Origin: Candidatus Omnitrophota bacterium | Lineage (GTDB): Bacteria > Omnitrophota > Gorgyraeia > JABMRN01 | DNA length: 7,405 bases | Direction of reading: 5' to 3' | Assembly: GCA_028702395.1 (NCBI GenBank) | Contig: JAQVOV010000079.1 | Span: 1 to 7,405 of the forward strand | Shown here: positions 1 to 4,745 of the stretch, one piece after another | How positions within the stretch are numbered: position 1 is the stretch's first letter | How the letters are laid out: every line of letters begins with the position of its first letter | The notes under the pieces: model-generated | Seen by the model: the letters and a program-made list of their open reading frames with translations, nothing else | Database searches by the model: none | What the model was told of the DNA's origin: nothing | Position numbers and translations under genes: made by a program

Positions 1-442
1 GGAAATGCGCATCTAATACAGGCCCTTTGATACTTATGATCCTTCCAAAATCTTTAAGATCTGCTCCGACAAAATGCTTCTCAGGTTTTTTATGCTCTTT
101 AGACAATTCCGGATCTTGTATGGAATCTGCCTTTTTCATTGATTGCTGCTCCAAGTTTTTTTCTTTTTCTGAAGACACTTTTTCAGAATCTGAATTTTCT
201 TCAGAAATTTTATTATTCTCCTGAACTTTTTTTTCAATACCCTTTTCATCCTCGTCAGCTGGCTTATTATCTTTTGTATCTGAAGTCAGCTCTTCCATGG
301 ACTCATTCATATCTTGAGTATTATCATCTTTAGGCTTCTCCTTCTTATTTCCATCAGGAGACAAATCCTGCCCAGTATTTTCCTGATCCTTAGGTTTTTT
401 ATTTTCCTCTTCGTTCATTGAACCCTCTTTGTGTTTTGTCAT
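1..442 (-). CDS. atpD: F1 ATP synthase beta subunit, N-terminal part, with long charged extension (partial)
   Basis: This open frame starts at ATG 442 and runs off the left edge after 147 codons. Residues 132-147 read FGRIISIKGPVLDAHF, which matches the start of the F1 beta barrel domain (E. coli GKIVQVIGAVVDVEF). Beta is the catalytic subunit of the F1 hexamer, but its nucleotide-binding domain lies outside the window. Residues 1-131 are an extension not found in ordinary beta subunits. It is dominated by Glu, Asp, Lys, Asn, Ser and Gln, is poor in hydrophobics, and is probably disordered. The chosen ATG has a GGAG ribosome site 7 nt upstream (CGGAGAAAAGATATG). A second ATG at 418 (residue 9) also has a GAGGG-like site and would barely shorten the extension. 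The gene follows gamma after a 46-nt gap occupied mainly by a perfect palindrome. Beta identity rests on a short stretch plus context, but both agree. Confidence 0.88.
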   Translation of the reverse strand, partial: MTKHKEGSMNEEENKKPKDQENTGQDLSPDGNKKEKPKDDNTQDMNESMEELTSDTKDNKPADEDEKGIEKKVQENNKISEENSDSEKVSSEKEKNLEQQSMKKADSIQDPELSKEHKKPEKHFVGADLKDFGRIISIKGPVLDAHF

Positions 443-453
443 ATCTTTTCTCC

Positions 454-481
454 GTAGGGGCAATTCATGAATTGCCCCTAC
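454..481. repeat. Perfect 28-bp palindrome (REP-like) between gamma and beta genes
   Basis: Positions 454-481 form an uninterrupted perfect palindrome centred on CAATTCATGAATTG, with GTAGGGG and CCCCTAC ends. It fills more than half of the 46-nt gap between the gamma stop (489) and the beta start (442). In the transcript it can fold into a hairpin of about 12 bp ending directly beside the beta GGAG ribosome site. There is no U-run after it, so it does not look like an intrinsic terminator. It resembles short dispersed REP-type palindromes that I recall from many bacterial genomes; that family assignment is from memory. It could affect mRNA processing, stability or beta translation. Confidence 0.85.
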
Positions 482-488
482 TCTAGAA

Positions 489-1358
489 TTACGCTCCCAT
501 CAAAGAAGCAAAAGTTTCCTGCATCGCCTTATCACCCTCACCTCTTTTTGCTTTATTGAATTGCAAAGAAACTCTTTTAACTTCATTTTTAAGATAATCC
601 AGACTACCTTCCAAATGTGTTGTTCTTGCTGAATACTGAGCAAGTTTAGATTCATAAGCATAATCATATAATTTTGTAACAAGCCAGTTTTCAGTAAGAG
701 ATTCCATTATTTCGGCAAAATCACTTTCCACACACACTTCCTGCCACTTTTCCATTTTAAGTTCTATTCTTTCCTTAAAAAGATCAACAGGCGGAAGTAA
801 TTTAACCACATCTATTTCCTGTTTAACAAAAGAGATGGATCTAGCTCCAACCAAATACAATTCGCCTATCTCCTGTTTCATCCTTTTTTCAATAACAAAA
901 TCCTTTAATTTACCAACCTCTTCATATCTATTCTTATCACTGATAGAAGGAAAGGAAATGATCTCCCCTGACAAACTCTTTAATCTAACCAACCCTTTCT
1001 TTCCAAGAACTACGAGTACATAGCGATCTGTTTTAAAACTTTCTGCAAGCTGAACTGTTGTTCTACATAATTCCGTGTTAAGCTTTCCCATAAAACTTGC
1101 ATCAGATGAAAGAACAACAACACATGGAATATTGACTTTTGCCCTAAGCAGAGGATGTGTCATGCCATATGTATCTGCAACACTGGCAAACAGTTTTACA
1201 TAATCTTTTATTATTTGATCATAATATTCAAAATGGAGATTTTTCTCTTTAGTCAAAGCTAAATAATGGACCGCATCAATATCCTTTAATGCTTCTATCA
1301 AGGACTGCATTGATTTAATGAAATTCAACTGTTCTTTAAATGACTTGGATGTAGGCAT
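489..1358 (-). CDS. atpG: F1 ATP synthase gamma subunit (divergent)
   Basis: The 289-residue product has the normal gamma length. Gamma is the central rotating shaft of F1, its two end helices forming a coiled coil inside the alpha3beta3 ring. The N-terminal helix (about 5-60) contains FIKSMQSLIEALKDIDAVHY, which parallels the canonical helix around SVQNTQKITKAMEMVA. SSDASFMGKLNTEL (84-97) corresponds to the conserved T/S-D-x-G-L-x-G-x-x-N segment that opens the Rossmann-like domain. The C-terminal helix (about 225-289) carries SARTTHLEGSLDYLKNEV and LQFNKAKR, matching the usual A-R-M-x-A-M...YN-x-A-R signature. Its ATG overlaps the stop codon of the b-type gene by one base (TAATG), so translation is probably coupled. 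Only a weak GGAT lies upstream. Sequence divergence is high, but both ends and the context make the call firm. Confidence 0.9.
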   Translation of the reverse strand: MPTSKSFKEQLNFIKSMQSLIEALKDIDAVHYLALTKEKNLHFEYYDQIIKDYVKLFASVADTYGMTHPLLRAKVNIPCVVVLSSDASFMGKLNTELCRTTVQLAESFKTDRYVLVVLGKKGLVRLKSLSGEIISFPSISDKNRYEEVGKLKDFVIEKRMKQEIGELYLVGARSISFVKQEIDVVKLLPPVDLFKERIELKMEKWQEVCVESDFAEIMESLTENWLVTKLYDYAYESKLAQYSARTTHLEGSLDYLKNEVKRVSLQFNKAKRGEGDKAMQETFASLMGA

Positions 1359-2086
1359 TATTTAGTTAGATCCTTTTTTATTTGCGAAATAGAATCTTTT
1401 AAGATATTTGATAATGACCCATCTAAAACCATTGTTCCAAATTGAAGAAGGATCCCGCCTATTACACTTTCTTCTTGTTTTGTCTCTATCTTTACTTCTT
1501 TTTCTACTTTTCCTTCAAGTATCTTTTGTATTTTATCTAATATCTCTTTTTCAAGTTCAAACCGTGAAATAACAGTAACAGCCTCTACATCCTGTAAATG
1601 CAGAGGATCTACTTTTTCTAATTCTTTTAAAAAATCATTGGCAAGAGATGTTTCAAATTCTTTTCTCATTTTCTCTAAGAACATATGTGCAACTATCATA
1701 TTGCAATAATCAACTACTTTTGAATCTATCTCCTGAATAACGTTCTTTTTAAATACTTCTTTTGCAAGAAAAGCCTTTTGAACTGTTTCTTCAGCCTGTT
1801 TTCGTGCTTTATCTATGAATTCCTTACCCTTTTCTTCAGCCTGAGCTATCGCCTCCATCTTTATCTTCTCAGCTTCTTTTTCAACAAGAACTATCTTTTC
1901 TTTACATTGTTCTTCGAATTCTTTTTTTTGCCTTTCCAATTCACGGCGTTTTTTTTCTGTCATATTACGTTCTGCATTAAGTCTGTTAATTGAACTGTTA
2001 GTATCCGTGAATATGATCTTTTTAAGGGCAAAAACTATTACCCCCATAAAAAGAGAAGCTCCTATAATTATCTGTAAAATTACCAT
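1358..2086 (-). CDS. atpF: Fo stator subunit b fused to delta C-terminal domain
   Basis: The 242-residue product joins two stator functions. Residues about 2-21 are one transmembrane helix, and residues 35-115 form a long charged coiled coil, as in subunit b. Residues 116-137 resemble the usual end of b. Residues about 165-242 end in ESVIGGILLQFGTMVLDGSL, the hallmark of the delta/OSCP C-terminal domain (typically IGGxxxxxGdxxxDgS). The six-helix N-terminal domain of delta, which normally binds alpha, has no room here. The protein should link Fo to the top of F1 as the peripheral stalk. Fused or elongated b proteins are known in mycobacteria and in alternate (N-type) F-ATPases; kinship to the latter is a possibility only. 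The start has a strong site (AAAGGAGTGTAAATATG). It follows the c gene after an 87-bp GC-rich spacer and overlaps gamma by one base. Confidence 0.88.
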   Translation of the reverse strand: MVILQIIIGASLFMGVIVFALKKIIFTDTNSSINRLNAERNMTEKKRRELERQKKEFEEQCKEKIVLVEKEAEKIKMEAIAQAEEKGKEFIDKARKQAEETVQKAFLAKEVFKKNVIQEIDSKVVDYCNMIVAHMFLEKMRKEFETSLANDFLKELEKVDPLHLQDVEAVTVISRFELEKEILDKIQKILEGKVEKEVKIETKQEESVIGGILLQFGTMVLDGSLSNILKDSISQIKKDLTK

Positions 2087-2100
2087 ATTTACACTCCTTT

Positions 2101-2174
2101 CGCGCCTCGCGCTACGAGACTCGAGCTTTACGTCTTTGAAGCCCGAAGCACGCAGTTCGCAGCGCGTAGCTCGG
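2101..2174. repeat. GC-rich degenerate heptamer-repeat hairpin between c and b genes
   Basis: This spacer is far more GC-rich than the flanking genes. It reads as roughly 7-base units around a CG step: on the plus strand gcctcgc, gctacga, gactcga near 2104-2124, and on the minus strand ccgagct, acgcgct, gcgaact, gcgtgct from 2174 down to 2147. The left part (from 2107) and the reverse complement of the right part (from 2174) match at about 14 of the first 21 positions, including GCTACG, so a weak imperfect hairpin is possible. The b-gene ribosome site lies just outside the repeat. Its composition resembles the hairpin at 6351-6464. Confidence 0.55.
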
Positions 2175-2176
2175 TT

Positions 2177-2389
2177 CTATTTTCCAAAAAGCTGAAAAAC
2201 TACAAGTAATGCAATAATTGCAATTGCTTCTGCAAATACAACCATTATGATCATCCCTAAAAATATTTTAGGTGCTGCTGAAGGATTTCTTCCTAATGCC
2301 TTAATAGTAGAAAAACCTATTGAAGCAATAACTATGGACGGCCCTAATATCGCAGCAAACAATACAAGTAGTATTAGTACGGTTGACAT
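2177..2389 (-). CDS. atpE: Fo ATP synthase subunit c (rotor ring proteolipid)
   Basis: A 70-residue hydrophobic hairpin of typical length for subunit c, which assembles into the membrane rotor ring. TM1 spans about 4-29, the polar loop is ALGRNPSAAPK (31-41) with the conserved RNP, and TM2 spans about 43-68. Glu54, 20 residues after Arg34, is the ion-carrying carboxylate (VVFAEAIAII). The residue after it is Ala, and TM1 position 21 is Ile rather than Gln, so the usual sodium ligands are missing and protons are the likely ion. The TM1 glycine motif GxGxGxG is reduced to Gly16-Ser18-Val20-Ala22, which is unusual. The ATG has a clear AAAGGAG site. The gene sits between epsilon and the b-delta gene, with repeat-containing spacers on both sides. 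Confidence 0.95.
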   Translation of the reverse strand: MSTVLILLVLFAAILGPSIVIASIGFSTIKALGRNPSAAPKIFLGMIIMVVFAEAIAIIALLVVFQLFGK

Positions 2390-2390
2390 A

Positions 2391-2534
2391 ACTAACTCCT
2401 TTATAGAATTTTAGTGTCTGTGTCAGTTTCTGTGTCTGTAATATTTTATTTAACTATGTGTCATTTAACAAATATCTTTAAATCAATTTATTCTGACACT
2501 GACACGGACACTGACACTAACTCCTATTAACCCC
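2391..2534. repeat. Hexamer-repeat imperfect hairpin spacer between epsilon and c genes
   Basis: The arms 2411-2436 and 2495-2520 are inverted repeats matching at 22 of 26 positions. Each arm is built from hexamers such as AGTGTC and TGTGTC. The loop (2437-2494) is A/T-rich and resembles the loop of the hairpin at 4614-4726. An exact 10-bp direct repeat, ACTAACTCCT, brackets the hairpin (2391-2400 and 2516-2525). On the minus strand this is AGGAGTTAGT, and the copy next to the c gene is its ribosome binding site. The end near the epsilon stop carries CCTATTAACCCC (2523-2534), identical to 3005-3016. Confidence 0.85.
2443..2471 (-). promoter_or_regulatory. Possible internal sigma70-type promoter for subunit c gene
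   Basis: On the minus strand the spacer loop contains TTGTTA (2471-2466), 17 bp, then TAAAAT (2448-2443). These match the -35 and -10 consensus at 4/6 and 5/6 positions. Extra transcription of c would fit its high copy number in the ring. The spacer is A/T-rich, so a chance match is quite possible. Confidence 0.3.
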
Positions 2535-2537
2535 AAA

Positions 2538-2870
2538 TTACTCATCCTTCTCAATTACTTCTGCCTTGAAATCATAACTTTCGTCAGTCTCTTCCTGATC
2601 AGCAACAATAACACACTCATTATTATAGAATTTAATAACTCCCCCTCTTATCGGAAGAACAAATTTATTATCAATTGTGAGATATCCTTTTTTAAGAACG
2701 CCAATTAAAGGTGAATGATAAGGCAATAGCTCATATTCCGTTATATCACCTTGACAGATCAAACTTTTAATTGTATTTTCATAGAACACTTTTTTTGCAT
2801 TTAATATAAGCAGCTTAAACCGGTCTTTTGGTATCTCCTTTACTATTTCTTCTTCGATTACTTCTGCCAT
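2538..2870 (-). CDS. atpC: F1 ATP synthase epsilon subunit, beta-sandwich domain only
   Basis: The 110-residue product contains the epsilon N-terminal beta-sandwich at about 17-92. The diagnostic block is ELLPYHSPLIGVLKKGYLTI (47-66), matching the family pattern G-x-x-x-x-L-P-x-H-x-P-x-x-x-x-L-x-x-G, followed by IRGGVIKF and ECVIVADQ. Epsilon connects gamma to the c-ring and, in many bacteria, inhibits ATP hydrolysis through a C-terminal helix pair. Here only about 18 acidic residues follow the sandwich, so that inhibitory hairpin is missing. The first 16 residues form an acidic extension (MAEVIEEEIVKE). The usual family length is about 130-140. The start is preceded by GGGAG. The gene lies between alpha and c, not after beta as usual. 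Confidence 0.92.
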   Translation of the reverse strand: MAEVIEEEIVKEIPKDRFKLLILNAKKVFYENTIKSLICQGDITEYELLPYHSPLIGVLKKGYLTIDNKFVLPIRGGVIKFYNNECVIVADQEETDESYDFKAEVIEKDE

Positions 2871-2889
2871 TTTACTCCCTTTATAGCGT

Positions 2890-3016
2890 TTAGTTACTTG
2901 TGTGTGTTATTAGTGTGTGTGGTGGATCGTCCTAAATTCGGTCTTAAAAACTATATCCAGAACCATCCTTCACTCACACTAACAACTCACACTAATAACT
3001 AACACCTATTAACCCC
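2890..3016. repeat. Imperfect long hairpin spacer between alpha and epsilon genes
   Basis: The arms 2890-2921 and 2971-3002 are inverted repeats matching at 27 of 32 positions. The right arm shows a tandem near-13-mer (CTCACACTAACAA then CTCACACTAATAA), and the left arm is a GT-rich counterpart. The loop (2922-2970) resembles the loop at 6383 onward: GTGGATCGTCCTAAAT versus GTGGTACGTTCTAAAT, 13 of 16 matching. The end beside the alpha stop has CCTATTAACCCC (3005-3016), shared exactly with 2523-2534. The other end leads into CTATAAAGGGAGTAAA, the epsilon ribosome site on the minus strand. Confidence 0.82.
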
Positions 3017-3019
3017 ACC

Positions 3020-4591
3020 TTATTTCTTCCCTGCTTTAGCTGCTTCCCTTTCAGCTTTTCTTTCAGCTTTTTCTTTTTCAATAAGTCTTTTTTCTTCTTC
3101 TTTTCGTTTTTTCTCTTCTTCAACTTGCTGCAAGAAAGCCATATAGCTTGGAAAAGAATGCACATATTCAGGCAATATCCTTTCGATCATTTCTTCTACT
3201 TCTTCAGTAAGTTTTTTTTCTTTGTTTATAAGTTCGATAAGCTCCGGATGTTTTTCCTCTACATAAGAATACACTTCTGCTTTGTATCTTGCAATATCTT
3301 CAAAAGAAAGATCTAATACAAGGTCGTGTTGATATGCATAAAGTAAAAATGCTTCTAAAGGCAAAGGCATAGGAACATCCCTATACTGTGTAATGAACGA
3401 AACAAGTATCTCCCCTTTTTTCAGCCTTCTCTTTACTTCTTTTGAAACAGAGGACTGAAGTTTAGTAACTCTTAATAATTCCATATACTGAATATAATCC
3501 AATCGTATAGCCCCAGAAAGTTTTTTGATAATTGGCCATTGTGCTTTACTTCCTACACGGGATACTGATAATCCAATATTCACTGCCGGCTTAAATCCTT
3601 CGTTAAACAAAATAGAACTAACAAATATCTGTCCATCTGTCATAGATACAAGATTTGTAGGGATATATGCTGTAAGATCATTTTCCAATGTTTCAATTAT
3701 TGGTAAATGTGTTTGAGAACCTGCACCTAGTTCATTATTAAGTTTTGCAGCCCTTTCAACTAATCGTGAATGCAGATAAAAAACATCTCCAGGATAAGCA
3801 CCTCTTCCTGGAGGACGTCCTAAAAGCAGTGATACTTGCCTATACGCCCATGCATGTTTAGTAAGATCGTCAAAAACCAAAAGCACATGCCTTTTTGAAT
3901 ACATGAAATAATCTGCTAAGGTAGCTGCTACATAAGGAACAATATATTGCTGTCCTGAATAAGCTGCAGCTGTTGCTGAAACTATTGATGTATATTCAAA
4001 ACACCCTTTATCTTTAAATAAGGATATCACCCTTCCTAATTGTGTGTTTGATTTGCCGATACAACAATAAATGCAAATTACATCTTTGCCTTTTTGATTT
4101 ATTATTGCATCTGTACATATAGTTGTCTTACCTGTCATTTTATCTCCCAGAACCAATTCTCTTTGACCTCTGCCAACAGGAATAAGCGCATCTACCAAAA
4201 GAACCCCTGTTTCCATTGGAGCATTTACAGGTTGTCTATCCATAACTGTAGGTGCATCTTGGAAAATATTACAATAATCATCTGCCTCAATTGGACCTTG
4301 CCCATCACAAGGTTCACCTAAAGCATTTACAACTCTACCAATAAATTTATCTCCAACAGGAACATTGAAAGGCTTTAACCTTGCAAAAACTTTATTTCCA
4401 GGTGAAATAGGAACTGTTTCCTTTAAAATAAGAGCTTGGACACTTTTATCATCAAATCCGCAGATCATTCCTATTGTTTCGTACCCAAATTCAATGATCT
4501 GCCCATAAAGACATCTTTCAAGCCCATTCATTTCAACAACAGGTCCTTTTACACCAGTGATAATACCCGTTTCTAGATACTCTAAACCCAT
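3020..4591 (-). CDS. atpA: F1 ATP synthase alpha subunit (short N-terminus, charged C-terminal tail)
   Basis: The 523-residue product is the regulatory, non-catalytic nucleotide-binding subunit of the F1 hexamer. The Walker A loop is GDKMTGKT (149-156), where most alphas have GDRQTGKT. The Walker B region is LLVFDDLTKHAWAYR (237-251), followed by the conserved LLLGRPPGRGAYPGDVFYLH stretch. SVSRVGSKAQ (342-351) contains Arg345, the arginine finger that reaches the catalytic site of beta; this pattern separates alpha from beta. Gly9 aligns with E. coli alpha Gly29, so about 20 N-terminal residues that form the delta-docking helix are absent. After about residue 488 there is a Lys/Glu-rich helical tail of roughly 35 residues. 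The ATG has GGGAG just upstream. Downstream is epsilon, which is not standard order. Confidence 0.97.
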   Translation of the reverse strand: MGLEYLETGIITGVKGPVVEMNGLERCLYGQIIEFGYETIGMICGFDDKSVQALILKETVPISPGNKVFARLKPFNVPVGDKFIGRVVNALGEPCDGQGPIEADDYCNIFQDAPTVMDRQPVNAPMETGVLLVDALIPVGRGQRELVLGDKMTGKTTICTDAIINQKGKDVICIYCCIGKSNTQLGRVISLFKDKGCFEYTSIVSATAAAYSGQQYIVPYVAATLADYFMYSKRHVLLVFDDLTKHAWAYRQVSLLLGRPPGRGAYPGDVFYLHSRLVERAAKLNNELGAGSQTHLPIIETLENDLTAYIPTNLVSMTDGQIFVSSILFNEGFKPAVNIGLSVSRVGSKAQWPIIKKLSGAIRLDYIQYMELLRVTKLQSSVSKEVKRRLKKGEILVSFITQYRDVPMPLPLEAFLLYAYQHDLVLDLSFEDIARYKAEVYSYVEEKHPELIELINKEKKLTEEVEEMIERILPEYVHSFPSYMAFLQQVEEEKKRKEEEKRLIEKEKAERKAEREAAKAGKK

Positions 4592-4613
4592 TTTACTCCC
4601 TATTTAGTAACTA

Positions 4614-4743
4614 GTGATTAGTGACTAGTAACTAGAGATAATTAATTTAAATATATCCCATTTATAGTACACTAGTGTATCTTAAGATCAATTTATTCTA
4701 GTCACTAGTTTCTAGTCTCTAGTCACAAACTCCTATTAACTCC
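4614..4743. repeat. Heptamer-repeat imperfect hairpin spacer upstream of alpha gene
   Basis: The arms 4614-4638 and 4702-4726 are inverted repeats matching at 21 of 25 positions. They are built of heptamers: on the minus strand GTGACTA, GAGACTA, GAAACTA, GTGACTA in one arm and GTTACTA, GTCACTA, ATCACTA, GTTACTA in the other, so mostly the second and third bases vary. The loop contains a 12-bp palindrome TACACTAGTGTA (4668-4679), and its GATCAATTTATTC segment recurs in nearly the same form in the epsilon/c spacer. A weak promoter-like pair is also present on the minus strand: TTGATC (4691-4686) and TATAAA (4666-4661), 19 bp apart. CCTATTAACTCC (4732-4743) adjoins the upstream stop. The alpha ribosome site adjoins the other end. 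Confidence 0.83.
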
Positions 4744-4745
4744 AG

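Noticed and set aside
2177..2389. Sodium-specific c subunit as in N-type ATPases
   Set aside because: The glutamate is followed by Ala rather than Ser/Thr, and the TM1 Gln ligand position is Ile.
2411..2520. CRISPR-like repeats in the spacers
   Set aside because: The units are 6-9 or about 13 bp, contiguous and degenerate, arranged as inverted arms. There are no constant repeats of about 25-40 bp with unique spacers, and no cas genes.
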